NCBI GenBank assembly: GCA_964468495.1
Contig: CAYXTI010000010.1
Coordinates: forward strand, 1 to 64,000
DNA length: 64,000 bases
From: CAYXTI01 sp964468495
GTDB taxonomy: Bacteria > Pseudomonadota > Alphaproteobacteria > Rickettsiales > Rickettsiaceae
Direction of reading: 5' to 3'
Positions 47,596 through 58,083 of the stretch are shown piece by piece. A program made the position numbers and the translations under genes. The notes beneath the pieces were generated by a model, which was not told the origin of the DNA, did not search any database, and saw only the letters and a list, made by a program, of their open reading frames with translations. The stretch's first letter is position 1. The number at the start of each line of letters is the position of its first letter.

Positions 47596-48543
47596 TTAAA
47601 GTGTATTTCTTAAATATTTTTCGGCTTCAAGAGCAGCCATACAACCTGTTCCAGCAGCAGATACAGCTTGCCTAAATACCTTATCTTGTACATCACCAGC
47701 TGCAAATACACCAGAAATATTTGTTTTTGTAGAGTCAGATTCTGTAATAATATAACCTTCTTCATCTGTAGATAAAGTGTTGCTAAATATACTAGTATTT
47801 GGTTTATGTCCTATAGCAATAAATATCCCATTACATTTTAATGTTGATATTTTATTAGTAAGAACATTTTTTAGTTTTATTCCTGTTACTTCTTTTGGAT
47901 TGCTTTTTCCTAATATTTCTTCAACAACATGATCCCATATTACAGATATTTTTTTATTAGTAAATAATCGTTTTTGTAGAATTTTTTCTGCTCTTAGTTT
48001 ATTGCGGCGGTGAATAAGTGTAACTTTACTAGCATGATTTGTTAAATGGAGGGCTTCTTCAACTGCAGTATTTCCTCCTCCAATCACTATAACTTCTTGA
48101 TTACGAAAAAAATATCCATCGCAAGTAGCGCAACCTGATACCCCAAACCCTTGAAATTCTTTTTCTGATTCTAAACCTAACCATTTTGCTTCAGCTCCTG
48201 TAGCAATAATTATACTATTGCTATTAATATAACTTGAAGATAGATATATGGTAAAAGGTTTATTTGAAAAATCAATTTTTTTAACGTAATCATTAATTAT
48301 TTTAGTTCCTACATTTTTAGCTTGCTTACTCATCTGTGTCATTAGCCAAGGTCCTTGTATAGGGTCAGCAAAACCAGGATAGTTTTCTACATCTGTGGTA
48401 ATAGTTAGTTGTCCACCTGGTTGTATTCCTTCAATTAGTATTGGTTCTAAACCAGCTCTAGCTGCATAAATAGATGCACTTAGTCCAGCAGGGCCAGATC
48501 CTATTATTGTAACTTTTGTTGATAATTCATTTGATATAGTCAT
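47596..48543 (-). CDS. trxB: Thioredoxin reductase
   Basis: NADPH-dependent flavoenzyme that reduces thioredoxin. It has 315 residues, with FAD motif GSGPAGLSASIYAARA, redox disulfide C138/C141 in SGCATCDG, the NADPH motif VIGGGNTAVEEA and the C-terminal GVFAAGDVQD. All catalytic features are present. Confidence 0.97.
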   Translation of the reverse strand: MTISNELSTKVTIIGSGPAGLSASIYAARAGLEPILIEGIQPGGQLTITTDVENYPGFADPIQGPWLMTQMSKQAKNVGTKIINDYVKKIDFSNKPFTIYLSSSYINSNSIIIATGAEAKWLGLESEKEFQGFGVSGCATCDGYFFRNQEVIVIGGGNTAVEEALHLTNHASKVTLIHRRNKLRAEKILQKRLFTNKKISVIWDHVVEEILGKSNPKEVTGIKLKNVLTNKISTLKCNGIFIAIGHKPNTSIFSNTLSTDEEGYIITESDSTKTNISGVFAAGDVQDKVFRQAVSAAGTGCMAALEAEKYLRNTL

Positions 48544-48651
48544 AATTTTGTTATTTTAGTTATTTATTGACCATTATTTTATTGTTATTGATTTTACTTC
48601 TACTAATATAGTAGATAATATATATATCTCATTTTATAAACGACCATATAA

Positions 48652-49590
48652 TTATAAGCTTGCTGAAATATTATGCAATAATAAAGTTACCATAATTGGG
48701 ATATATATTAAAACAAATAATAAAGAAATTAAGACTATTGTAGCAATTTTTTCAGGTTGTATTTTATATAAATATGATATAATCAGTACGTTCGTTGCAA
48801 TTGGAGATAATGTAATTAACCTGATTGCATTATAATGTTCAATAGTATAGTAGTGAAATATAAATTGGTCTAATAAAATAAAGATATTAAATAAAATTGG
48901 CATAAATAAAAATTTATTTGCAAGCATTGCTGCTGTAAATTTTAGATCTAATTTAAAGGAAGTAATTTTTGATAAGCTTATTCCTATTATGACTATACCT
49001 AATATAGAGTAGGCACCTTTCATATCTGATACAAAAGTATCAAAACAAGAAGGAAGTTGAAATCCTAACATACTTAGTATGCATCCTAGAAAGAATGCAT
49101 TAAATATAGGTAATTTTATTACTTGAATTATACTTTTCTTGAATGAATTAATACTTCTAGCACAGAAAAAACATCCAATAGATACTTCATATATTGATAC
49201 TCCTATTAATCCTAAGGCATATATACTTAAGGTATAATCATCAAATATTGCTGCTGCTATAGGTAATACAATATAACCATTATTACCTGTTCCGGCTGAT
49301 AATGCTATAATATTGCGATGATTATCATGCCATATTTTTCCGTATAACCAATATGCTAATAACCCTATTATGGTGCTTATTATAAATGTTATTAAAGTAA
49401 TACTGAATGTAGTAATAGATAGTTTTGAGTTTGTTGGGATTGCAAAAAATACTATAGGTGCTACAAAATATAACAATAAGGATGCTATACTTTCTTGTTC
49501 TACCTTAGTAAATTTACCTGAAAGATAGCCCACTACTACACTAAGTAGTGAGGATAATATTTTAAAAAATATGATACTAAATAAATACAT
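48652..49590 (-). CDS. AEC-family transporter (auxin efflux carrier-like)
   Basis: 312 residues with about ten hydrophobic segments in the AEC arrangement. Bacterial members are mostly annotated as malonate or other organic-acid transporters. NNGYIVLPIAAAIF and ATNVLIISYLY match conserved regions of the two five-helix halves. The substrate is unknown. It is preceded by a 233-base spacer. Confidence 0.85.
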   Translation of the reverse strand: MYLFSIIFFKILSSLLSVVVGYLSGKFTKVEQESIASLLLYFVAPIVFFAIPTNSKLSITTFSITLITFIISTIIGLLAYWLYGKIWHDNHRNIIALSAGTGNNGYIVLPIAAAIFDDYTLSIYALGLIGVSIYEVSIGCFFCARSINSFKKSIIQVIKLPIFNAFFLGCILSMLGFQLPSCFDTFVSDMKGAYSILGIVIIGISLSKITSFKLDLKFTAAMLANKFLFMPILFNIFILLDQFIFHYYTIEHYNAIRLITLSPIATNVLIISYLYKIQPEKIATIVLISLLFVLIYIPIMVTLLLHNISASL

Positions 49591-49823
49591 AGATGTTTTT
49601 GAACCCTATTTTGAAAAGTAAAAATTTACGTCTACTTAAGAATAAGATCATTTATTGTTATATTCTTTGGATTTCAGCTATCAATTAAACCAATTTATTA
49701 ATTTTAACCTTACCATAACTAACTAATATACTAGTTATTATATCATATAGGTATGTTTTTTAATAACAGATAATATTATTTTTACTAAATTGATTTTAAA
49801 TTTTGAATAATCCTAACAATGAA

Positions 49824-50312
49824 TTATATAATATTAGTATATATTGTTTTAAATTCATTAATTACTTGATAATATACATTATATTTAAGTTTAGTAATTT
49901 TTCTTAATAATTCATCTGTAGTTACCCATTTCCATTGACTAAATTCTGGATTAGCTGTATTAATGTTTATATCATTATTGTTGCCAGTAAATTTAATTAG
50001 GAACCATTTTTGTATTTGGCCCTGGTATTTACCATTCCATATCTTAGGTAATAAATATTTTGGTATATAATAACTATACCAATTTTTACTTTCAGCTATT
50101 ATGTAGCCTCTAGAACATCCAATTTCTTCATGCATTTCTCTTAATACAGCAATTTTAGGTGTTTCTCCTTTATCTATACCTCCTTGAGGCATTTGCCATC
50201 CATCAATTTTTGTCATTATTCTTTTTCCAGCAAATATCTTATGATGATTATTAATAATCATCATTCCTACACTTTGTCTTAGTTGATTATTTGGTTGATA
50301 AGAAATTTGCAT
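49824..50312 (-). CDS. rppH: RNA pyrophosphohydrolase (Nudix)
   Basis: Removes pyrophosphate from 5' ends of mRNA to start decay. It has 162 residues, with WQMPQGGIDKGE and a full Nudix box (GGIDKGETPKIAVLREMHEE, about 44-63). FSQWKWV matches the RppH C-terminal conserved segment. It lies after the divergent-polysaccharide-deacetylase gene, an order conserved in alphaproteobacteria. Confidence 0.93.
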   Translation of the reverse strand: MQISYQPNNQLRQSVGMMIINNHHKIFAGKRIMTKIDGWQMPQGGIDKGETPKIAVLREMHEEIGCSRGYIIAESKNWYSYYIPKYLLPKIWNGKYQGQIQKWFLIKFTGNNNDININTANPEFSQWKWVTTDELLRKITKLKYNVYYQVINEFKTIYTNII

Positions 50313-50405
50313 TGTTATAGAAACTTAATAAGTTTTATTATATTGTAATTGATTTTATAATAAAAATATATATTTATAAGATATTATTGACATAATAAAT
50401 AAATA

Positions 50406-51461
50406 TTATCTGTTATGTTGTTCTTTTATTATTTTTTCAATTGGAACTAATATAATTTCATGATCTTTTAAACTACTTAGCCAATTATTTATAATTTCTG
50501 TACTTAACGTAAAGCCGTGTGTATAACCTAAAGCGTATCCTTTTTGTTTAGAAATATTCATTAACTCATCTAATTTTGCTAGTATATGCTCTTTATCAGG
50601 TATTTTATCTATAATTATGCTAGCTGCTATAAGATTTGGATAATTGCTGTTTAGTAATAATTTACTATTATTTTTTCCTATAATTAATGATAAATTTCTA
50701 TCTGCTAAGTAATCTATTAACATTTCTGATCCTTGAGGGTTATTAGTAAATATTTCTTTATAGCTTGTATATATGCCTTTATAATAAAGTTGAGAATTTA
50801 GGATAATATTTAAATTTATAGCGTTTTGTTCTGAATCAAGATTTTGTGTTAAAGCATATTTTCCTGGTATATAAGAACTTTGATCTGTTTCAAGGGGTAA
50901 ATATAAATAGATTTCATGTCCTTTAATTTTAGCTTTATGTATTAATGTTTTTAAGCTTTTTGTATAAGGTAAAAATCCTAGAGCACATTCAGTAGGTAAT
51001 GTTAGAGCTAATTCAGTTGCTTTTTTATTCATTCCTAGATTAGTAATGATAAAGGCAATTTTGCTTTTTTCTTTTACTTTATTTTTTTCATCAGATATAG
51101 GTAAATTTTTTACTGAATTATTTTTTAATAATTTATCCCCATTATTTAATAATTTATCCCCATTATTTAATAAATCATCGATATTATGTTGTGTTGATAT
51201 ATTATTAGTATAATCTTTTTCTATTAATTCAGTATTTGAGTTATTTTGATTTTTAGCTATATTGGATAGCTTTTTAAGCATAGTTATGTTATTTATGTTT
51301 AATGATGTATATTGCCCTATACGCGAGGATTGAATTATTTGATTCGGTCTTATTATAGATAGCCAATATATGAATAGAGCAAATAATATGATAATCAAAA
51401 AAATATTTATTCCAATTAAGTATTGTTTTAGGTTATTTGTGATTTCTAGATTTTTTACCAT
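50406..51461 (-). CDS. Divergent polysaccharide deacetylase family (YibQ-like)
   Basis: 351 residues: an N-terminal membrane anchor (about 15-38), a low-complexity linker with a tandem LLNNGDK repeat (about 96-114) and a C-terminal domain beginning KIAFIITNLGMNKKATELAL, typical of the divergent polysaccharide deacetylase family. The usual metal-binding His/Asp of classical deacetylases are not obvious to me, as is normal for this family. It lies between ctpA and rppH. Confidence 0.85.
   Translation of the reverse strand: MVKNLEITNNLKQYLIGINIFLIIILFALFIYWLSIIRPNQIIQSSRIGQYTSLNINNITMLKKLSNIAKNQNNSNTELIEKDYTNNISTQHNIDDLLNNGDKLLNNGDKLLKNNSVKNLPISDEKNKVKEKSKIAFIITNLGMNKKATELALTLPTECALGFLPYTKSLKTLIHKAKIKGHEIYLYLPLETDQSSYIPGKYALTQNLDSEQNAINLNIILNSQLYYKGIYTSYKEIFTNNPQGSEMLIDYLADRNLSLIIGKNNSKLLLNSNYPNLIAASIIIDKIPDKEHILAKLDELMNISKQKGYALGYTHGFTLSTEIINNWLSSLKDHEIILVPIEKIIKEQHNR
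51121..51173. repeat. 21-bp in-frame minisatellite, about 2.5 copies
   Basis: Units at 51121-51141 and 51142-51162 are nearly identical, with a partial third to about 51173. Each encodes seven residues of the YibQ-like linker (LLNNGDK on the minus strand). The copy number could vary between strains. Confidence 0.75.
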
Positions 51462-51508
51462 AGCTAGTTCTATTATTAATTTTAATGCTAATAATTTGGT
51501 TATTTTCT

Positions 51509-51549
51509 AAAAGATAGTATCAACCTTATTAAGGTTGATACTATCTTTT
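51509..51549 (-). terminator. Strong intrinsic terminator downstream of ctpA
   Basis: Perfect 20-base arms (51509-51528 and 51530-51549) around one central base; read on the minus strand the hairpin ends in CTATCTTTT. It separates ctpA from the YibQ-like gene, and the T-tract makes this the best terminator in the window. Confidence 0.75.
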
Positions 51550-51622
51550 ATGTTATTTGTATTAATCAAATGTGATTAGAGTTAATTATAAAAATTTATA
51601 ATAGCTATATTAAGATTTTAAA

Positions 51623-52987
51623 TTATTTGTCCTTTATTGATAATAGATTTTGATTAGTTACAATTAATCCACATATTACATCATATGCTCTAGCATATTG
51701 AAAATCAGTTTTATATTTATTAGATTTAGTAAAAATATTCTTATTAGGAGTAGTATTTTTTTCTGTATTATCATTATATTTTTCTAAATCTTCTTTTAGC
51801 ATATTATATTGTAGATTTGCTTTATTCTCATCATATTTAACTTCAGCATTTTCAATAAAGATATCAGGATTAATACCTTTTCCATTAATTGATTTGCCAC
51901 TAGGAGTATAATATTTCGCAGTTGTAAGTTTAACTACAGCTCTATTATTTACTCGAGTTAATGTTTGAACTATTGCTTTACCAAAAGTAGTGGTTCCAAT
52001 AATTATAGCTCTTTTATTATCTTGTAAAGCTCCTGCTAGAATTTCTGAAGCAGATGCACTTCCAGCATTTATAAGGACTACTAATGGTATTTTAGGGGCT
52101 TTAGCCGAAAATCTACCCACGACAATTGTTTTATTATCTTCCTTATGTTTACCTTTAGTAGTAACAATAGTATTACCATTATCTAAAAAATATTCACTAA
52201 TAGATAGTGCTTGTTCTAGTAAGCCTCCAGGATTATTTCGTAAGTCTAAAATTAATCCTTGCAATGAATTGTTATTATTTTTTGCAGCTAGTTCTATATT
52301 TTTTATTGATGCTTTTACGTCATTAAGTGTTTTGTTATTAAAAGTTGCTATTCTTATATAACCTATAGTTCCAAGAGAGAAGTTTTCTACTTCATACTTA
52401 ACAGATTTGATTTGTACTAATTGACGTTTTAGTTCTATTTCAGTATGTTTATTAGATTCTTTTTTTATAATTAATAACTTAACAGTTGATCCGGCTTTTC
52501 CTCTCATAGCTTTAATAGCTTTATTAAAACCTATATTTGCTACAAGATTTCCATTTACTCCAATTATCAGGTCCCCACTTTTTATTCCAGCATTATAGGC
52601 TGGCAAATTATCAATTGCACTAATTACTTTTATATTATTTTTTTCATACATTATTTCAACTCCAATACCCCCAAATTCTCCTTCTTGATTTTGCATAAAT
52701 AACTCTAGATCTTCATCTGTTATATACTCTGAATATGGATCAAGTGAATTAAGCATTCCATTAATTGCTTTATCTATCATTTCTTGTCGATTAGGTTCTA
52801 AGACATAATCACGTTCTATTTTTTCAAAGATTTCTTTAAATTGGTCTATATAATGATTAGTTAATAGTTTTTGAGCTTGATCATTTTTACCTTGATTATG
52901 ATCTGCAAATGCTAATACTATATTTATATAACTTAGTACTATTATTTTTATAATAAATAGGATAACATTATATTTTGTTTTTATCAT
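51623..52987 (-). CDS. ctpA: Carboxy-terminal processing protease (S41)
   Basis: Exported serine protease with a Ser-Lys dyad. It has 454 residues: signal peptide (about 1-28), helical N-terminal part, PDZ domain (about 95-175, GIGVEIMYEK to KAMRGKAG) and the S41 core. LDLRNNPGGLLEQA is the substrate-pocket motif, and NAGSASASEILAG (Ser 310-314 region) and TTFGKAIVQ (K337) carry the dyad. The contrast with the Ser-less relative at 34.8 kb is clear. Confidence 0.95.
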   Translation of the reverse strand: MIKTKYNVILFIIKIIVLSYINIVLAFADHNQGKNDQAQKLLTNHYIDQFKEIFEKIERDYVLEPNRQEMIDKAINGMLNSLDPYSEYITDEDLELFMQNQEGEFGGIGVEIMYEKNNIKVISAIDNLPAYNAGIKSGDLIIGVNGNLVANIGFNKAIKAMRGKAGSTVKLLIIKKESNKHTEIELKRQLVQIKSVKYEVENFSLGTIGYIRIATFNNKTLNDVKASIKNIELAAKNNNNSLQGLILDLRNNPGGLLEQALSISEYFLDNGNTIVTTKGKHKEDNKTIVVGRFSAKAPKIPLVVLINAGSASASEILAGALQDNKRAIIIGTTTFGKAIVQTLTRVNNRAVVKLTTAKYYTPSGKSINGKGINPDIFIENAEVKYDENKANLQYNMLKEDLEKYNDNTEKNTTPNKNIFTKSNKYKTDFQYARAYDVICGLIVTNQNLLSIKDK

Positions 52988-53102
52988 ATTCTCTTAGCGT
53001 TAATAATTATTTAAGTTAGTGTATAATTACATTAATCATATAGCAAATTACTATATAAGATATATTTTTTAATTTCAATCTAGGTTTTATCTTTAAAAAT
53101 AC

Positions 53103-56100
53103 TTAAATATGTGTCATTAAGATTTCTACTTTATCATTATTTAATTTTATAGTTTTAGAAAATTTTGCAGTAAAGTTAGAACTGATTTTACTTAAGGTTT
53201 GTTTTTCTATATATTTAGAATATGTATTTATAATATTAGTTATATTTATTGTTGTTTTTATTTGTAATAATACTTGATCTTCTACAGCAAAGCCACAATC
53301 TTTTCTTGTTTGTTGTATAAATCTTACTAGATCACGTATTATTCCTTCTTGCTCTAGTTCTTTATTAATTATGCAATTAAGTTGAACTAAACCTTTAACA
53401 TTAGACAGTATTTTACTGTTATTAGACTCTTTTGGTTGTAATTTTAATTCATATTCTTCAGAAAATAGTTTTTCATTTGCAATAAAAACTTCATTATTTT
53501 TATAGGTCCATTTTTTTTGCTTTAAACAAGATATTATATTTTTTATTTTTTTAGGAATCCTCTTTGCTAGTATAGCAAAATTTATTACTAATTTTTCATC
53601 AGCATATTCTTCTAAATTATTTTTATAAATAATAAATTTTACATTTACTTCTTCTTTTATTAGATGCTCATATTTTTTATAAAGTATATTATTTTCTGTG
53701 ATAATAGTTAATGAGCTTAGTGGTTGTCTGATTCTAATATTTTTATTATTACGAATAAATAAAGCACAACTACATATATCACGTATTTGGTCTATGACAT
53801 TTACTAATTGGGTATTGATTGTATTATTTAACTTTGGAAATTTACAGAGATGAACACTATCTCCTTGTTTTTTTGATTTAGTAATACCAAGATATATATA
53901 TTCTGTAATTAGTGGAAATAAAGGAGAGATTGCTCTTATTATATTTTCTATACATGTATATAACGTGTTATAAGCTGATATTTTGTTCTTATTAATTTCA
54001 GTTTGCCAAAACCTTGCTCGGCTTCTACGTATATACCAGTTATTAAGCACCTCAAAAAAAATATTTATTGTTGCATATGCATTTTGACTATTAAAGTTAT
54101 TTAGAGATTTTTCTATTTCTTCTATACTTATTTTAAGTTTAGATATAATATATTGATCTAAGGGATCGGTAGGCTCATAACTACAATGGGCTTCTATTTT
54201 ATCAATATTAGCATAAAGGCAGAAAAAATGATAAGCATTCCATATAGGCTTAATAAATAATCTTAGTGTATTATGTACTATTGATCCTTTTTTGTCTATT
54301 AATAATTCTTGTCCCTTGATAACATTTGATGATAACATTGCTCCTCTTAATGCATCTGCTCCAAATTTATTAAATAACTCTAATGGATCACTATAATTAT
54401 TTAATCTTTTAGATAATTTTTGACCAGAACTATCTAGTATTACTCCATGACAGATTCCATTTAAAAATGCAGGACGATCGAATAATGCTGTAGATAACAC
54501 CATTAAAGTATAAAACCATCCTCTAGTTTGTGCAGAATATTCAACAATAAAATCTGCTGGCAGGTGGTCATTGAGCCATTTTTTATTTTCAAATGGATAA
54601 TGTACTTGGCCATAAGGCATAGAGCCACTTTCAAACCAACAATCAAAAACATCATTAACACGCCTCATCATTGATTTTCCTGATGGGTCATCTGGGTTAG
54701 GTCTAGTTATATTATCAATAAATGGCTTATGTAAATCATTAATAGAAACAGAGAAATCTTTTTCTATTTCTTCACATGATCCATATACATCTATTCTTGG
54801 GTATAATGGATTATCAGATTCCCATACAGGAACTGGAGTCCCCCAAAATCGATTACGACTTATTGACCAGTCTTTTGCATTTTTAAGCCAATTACCAAAT
54901 AGACCTTCTTTAATATGTTTTGGTATCCAATTTATTTTTTTATTTAATTCATACATACGATCTTTTAATGCTGTAACTTTTACATACCAAGATGATACAG
55001 TTTTATAAATTAAAGCTGTATCTGTACGCCAACAATGCGGATATTTATGCATATATTGTTCTATTTTTATTAAAGCATTTTGTTTTTTTAACCATGTAAT
55101 AATTTTTTCATTAGCATCAAAAACATGTATTCCAACAAAATCTTCGATTTCTCCAGTGAATCTACCAGAATCATCAACAGGACATATTGGTGATATATTT
55201 TCTTTTTTAGATAGTATATAATCATCTTCTCCAAATCCAGGTGCTATGTGTACTATTCCTGTTCCATTTTCTGATGTAACAAAATCTGCCATTAATAGTC
55301 TAAAACTATTTGCGTGATTTTTAAAATACTTAAATAAAGGATAGTATGCTAAATTTTTTAACTCTGACCCCTTAATTGTTGATACTTTATTTATATTTTC
55401 TATTCTAAGTTCTTTGGCATATGCTTTTATAGCAAACGAGCCGATAATATAACATATATTATTTTTTAATATAAAGCTGTAGTTTATATCAGGATTTAAT
55501 GCTAAAGCTAAATTTGATAATAATGTCCAAGGAGTTGTTGTCCATGCTAATATATAATATTTTTCTGCTGCTGGAGCATTTTTAGGCCTATTCTTTAATG
55601 TAAAAGCAATAGTAATTGCTTTATCTATTTTTGTTCTATATGAATTATCTATTTTTGTTTCAAAATTTGAAAGTGGTGTTTGACAAGCCCAAGAATAAGG
55701 CATAACACGCATAGATTTATATATTAATCCTTTTTTATATAATTCTTTAAAAACCCATAATGTTGATTCCATGAAATTCTTATCCATGGTTTTGTATGCG
55801 TTCTTAAAATCTACCCATCTAGCCTGGCGATTAACATATTGCTGCCATTGTTTTGTATATTTCATTACTGATTCACGGCAATATTTATTAAATTTTGCTA
55901 TTCCATATTGTTGAATTGCTATTTTCCCTGAACAATTAAGTTCTTTTTCTGCTTGCATTTCTACTGGCAATCCATGGCAATCCCATCCAAATCTACGATT
56001 TACTTTTTTACCTTGAATAGTTTGATATCTAGCATATGTATCTTTTATAAATCCTGTCAATAAATGGCCATAATGAGGTAATCCATTTGCAAATGGAGGA

Positions 56101-56273
56101 CCATCATAGAAGATAAATTCATTATTTTTATTATTTTTTATATATGGATTATTATCTATAGATTTTTGAAAAATATTATTTTTATGCCAATAATCTAATA
56201 TATCTTCTTCTATTTTAACAAAATTTGTATTTGTTAGTTCTTTAGGATAAGGGGAGAATTTCTTTGTATTCAT
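53103..56273 (-). CDS. ileS: Isoleucyl-tRNA synthetase, eukaryote-like type
   Basis: Charges tRNA-Ile. It has 1056 residues, longer than the typical bacterial form (about 930). The ATP site has HYGH at 67-70 (in FANGLPHYGHLLTG), and the KMSKS loop reads KLSKRLNNYSDP at about 618, the KxSKRxxNYxDP form of the eukaryote-like clade. The editing domain is present (TTPWTLLSNLAL). Rickettsia is known to have this type. Enzymes of this type are generally less sensitive to mupirocin, which is an inference here. Confidence 0.95.
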   Translation of the reverse strand: MNTKKFSPYPKELTNTNFVKIEEDILDYWHKNNIFQKSIDNNPYIKNNKNNEFIFYDGPPFANGLPHYGHLLTGFIKDTYARYQTIQGKKVNRRFGWDCHGLPVEMQAEKELNCSGKIAIQQYGIAKFNKYCRESVMKYTKQWQQYVNRQARWVDFKNAYKTMDKNFMESTLWVFKELYKKGLIYKSMRVMPYSWACQTPLSNFETKIDNSYRTKIDKAITIAFTLKNRPKNAPAAEKYYILAWTTTPWTLLSNLALALNPDINYSFILKNNICYIIGSFAIKAYAKELRIENINKVSTIKGSELKNLAYYPLFKYFKNHANSFRLLMADFVTSENGTGIVHIAPGFGEDDYILSKKENISPICPVDDSGRFTGEIEDFVGIHVFDANEKIITWLKKQNALIKIEQYMHKYPHCWRTDTALIYKTVSSWYVKVTALKDRMYELNKKINWIPKHIKEGLFGNWLKNAKDWSISRNRFWGTPVPVWESDNPLYPRIDVYGSCEEIEKDFSVSINDLHKPFIDNITRPNPDDPSGKSMMRRVNDVFDCWFESGSMPYGQVHYPFENKKWLNDHLPADFIVEYSAQTRGWFYTLMVLSTALFDRPAFLNGICHGVILDSSGQKLSKRLNNYSDPLELFNKFGADALRGAMLSSNVIKGQELLIDKKGSIVHNTLRLFIKPIWNAYHFFCLYANIDKIEAHCSYEPTDPLDQYIISKLKISIEEIEKSLNNFNSQNAYATINIFFEVLNNWYIRRSRARFWQTEINKNKISAYNTLYTCIENIIRAISPLFPLITEYIYLGITKSKKQGDSVHLCKFPKLNNTINTQLVNVIDQIRDICSCALFIRNNKNIRIRQPLSSLTIITENNILYKKYEHLIKEEVNVKFIIYKNNLEEYADEKLVINFAILAKRIPKKIKNIISCLKQKKWTYKNNEVFIANEKLFSEEYELKLQPKESNNSKILSNVKGLVQLNCIINKELEQEGIIRDLVRFIQQTRKDCGFAVEDQVLLQIKTTINITNIINTYSKYIEKQTLSKISSNFTAKFSKTIKLNNDKVEILMTHI

Positions 56274-56483
56274 TCTTTAAAAGATTTTATATTGATTTTT
56301 TTGATTATTAACTAATTTTTATTAATTCTAGCGGACAGCTTATATTTTATACCACTCTAAAATAGATATTTTTTGATTATTAATCAAATACTTATTTGTA
56401 TTTAATTGACTTAATAATATTTTAGAAAAATTTTAGTCTTATTAATATTAAAAAAAAAAATATTAGTAAAAATTAATAAATTT

Positions 56484-57170
56484 TTAAAAAAAATATCTTA
56501 ATATTGGAATATTTTCTATTTTTGGTAATTTAATTTTATTTTTATAGCTAATAATATTTACTACTTTATTTAGAGTAGATGTTATAAACTCATCTGTTTT
56601 CTGATTTTCATTAGATTCATCAGAAATATAAAACATGATACTAGCTAGGTATATAGGTAATAATAAACTTCTTTTTGTATAATAATTGAAATCTATAGAT
56701 TGGTCTCCTGCATATTGCCATATTAGATCAACTGTTTTAAAAGCATATTTTTGGCTTAACCAGATATTATTTGGTATAAGTAGAAAAGATATATGATTAA
56801 ATAACGTTTTTTTAGGTATAATGTTTATTATACGTGTATGCAAGGCTAAAGAAATTTTTTCTCTAATTTTTTGAGGCTGATTTATGTTAGTTTTTAGCTT
56901 TTTTAATAGTTGATTGTTAATCCATTGTTCAAATGATTCAATAATTTCATATATTCCATTGGGAAAAAGTATATAATGATATCCATGAGTAAATTTGCAT
57001 TCTTCTTCAGCCTGAGATATTAATTTATAGTTCCAATATTTATTATCTGTTGCTAACAAGCTTGTTATTTTTTCTAAAAATTCTAGTTTTTGGTTATAAT
57101 ATTTTTGTTCAATTGGACTATATATAGATTTTATATTTTTTTGGTTATTTTTAGAGATATTATTTGTCAT
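56484..57170 (-). CDS. COQ9-family ubiquinone biosynthesis protein
   Basis: 228 residues. The C-terminal half contains DLIWQYAGDQSIDFNYYTKRSLL, whose central part is the hallmark of COQ9, a lipid-binding helper of ubiquinone synthesis in mitochondria and alphaproteobacteria. The N-terminal half matches the TetR-like helical fold only loosely. The divergent rpsU neighbour is a common alphaproteobacterial arrangement. The presence of UbiA at 60.5 kb supports an intact quinone pathway. Confidence 0.85.
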   Translation of the reverse strand: MTNNISKNNQKNIKSIYSPIEQKYYNQKLEFLEKITSLLATDNKYWNYKLISQAEEECKFTHGYHYILFPNGIYEIIESFEQWINNQLLKKLKTNINQPQKIREKISLALHTRIINIIPKKTLFNHISFLLIPNNIWLSQKYAFKTVDLIWQYAGDQSIDFNYYTKRSLLLPIYLASIMFYISDESNENQKTDEFITSTLNKVVNIISYKNKIKLPKIENIPILRYFF

Positions 57171-57501
57171 TATTACCTATTAAATCTATATTTAATAATA
57201 CTATTATATATTGGATCTTTTTTTGTTATCTAATAACATTAGATGTTAATATTATATTTTATAATGAATTATATTTAAGTAAGTTAATTCATTATTGCTT
57301 AATAATCAATCATTATTGTGATCTATGTAATAATAAGTAATTTGATTAATTAAATAAATTGATATATATAAGTAGTTTTTTTGAATAAGCCTATTTATCT
57401 TGACATTAATTGCAGTCTATAGATAATAGACCTATAATTGATGTTATTATATAATAAAGATGGTGTTTAAAGTTATACAAGTATAGATGGGGTAAAGAAT
57501 A
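57171..57501. other. Divergent intergenic region, COQ9 / rpsU
   Basis: 331 AT-rich bases. It contains the candidate rpsU promoter at 57400-57427 and otherwise no feature that I can support. Confidence 0.5.
57400..57427 (+). promoter_or_regulatory. Candidate sigma-70 promoter for rpsU
   Basis: Consensus TTGACA (57400-57405), 16-base spacer, GATAAT (57422-57427). The predicted start site gives a leader of about 65 bases before rpsU. It is the best promoter match in the window. Confidence 0.55.
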
Positions 57502-57705
57502 ATGGCTGTACAGGTGGTAGTACATGGTGATAATGGCGAAAAAGCTATTAGAGAATTGAAAAGAAAAATGCAAAGAGAATTGGTCTTTCGTCTTATGAAA
57601 GTTGCTCGTTTTTATGAGCCTCCTTCAGTAAAGCGCGTAAGGAAACTCCAAGAAACGGAGAGGCGTATTAGAAAAAATAATCGTAAAAGAAGACTGGAAA
57701 TGTAA
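57502..57705 (+). CDS. rpsU: 30S ribosomal protein S21
   Basis: Small basic ribosomal protein next to the anti-Shine-Dalgarno end of 16S rRNA. It has 67 residues: VVVHGDNGEKAIRELKRKMQ, then FYEPPSVKRVRK and a very basic tail. Length and sequence are standard for alphaproteobacteria. Confidence 0.96.
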   Translation: MAVQVVVHGDNGEKAIRELKRKMQRELVFRLMKVARFYEPPSVKRVRKLQETERRIRKNNRKRRLEM

Positions 57706-58083
57706 ATCTTTTTAAGATAATAGTTGAATTTCCATATTATTACTATTTATTGCATTTTTAATACAATAAATATATTGTTTATTATATAGCATTAACTAAT
57801 AAGATAGCTTGTTTTTGTCTTTAACTATAAGGAGAATCTCTTTTTTATTCTTAATATAAAGAAATCAATTTACTGTTTTTATTGATTATATAGCATTTTA
57901 AGATAAGTAAAATTGTAATTTAATGAGTTTAAACCAATAAAACAAGCAAGTGACAAAGTGAAAATTTTATTAATAAAAATTATAGTAAATTAAAAAATAG
58001 TTATTAAAATTAAGAGAGATGTATAATTAATAATTAATTTATTTTTTATAGTAAAGTTCTATTATATTAGTAAAACAGGTATC
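57706..58083. other. Intergenic region, rpsU / ruvX
   Basis: 378 AT-rich bases between same-strand genes. I see no open frame, RNA gene or strong terminator; only short imperfect hairpins. Confidence 0.5.

Noticed and set aside
51990..52361. Plus-strand 123-codon frame inside ctpA
   Set aside because: Shadow of the catalytic part of ctpA, which has all expected motifs on the minus strand.
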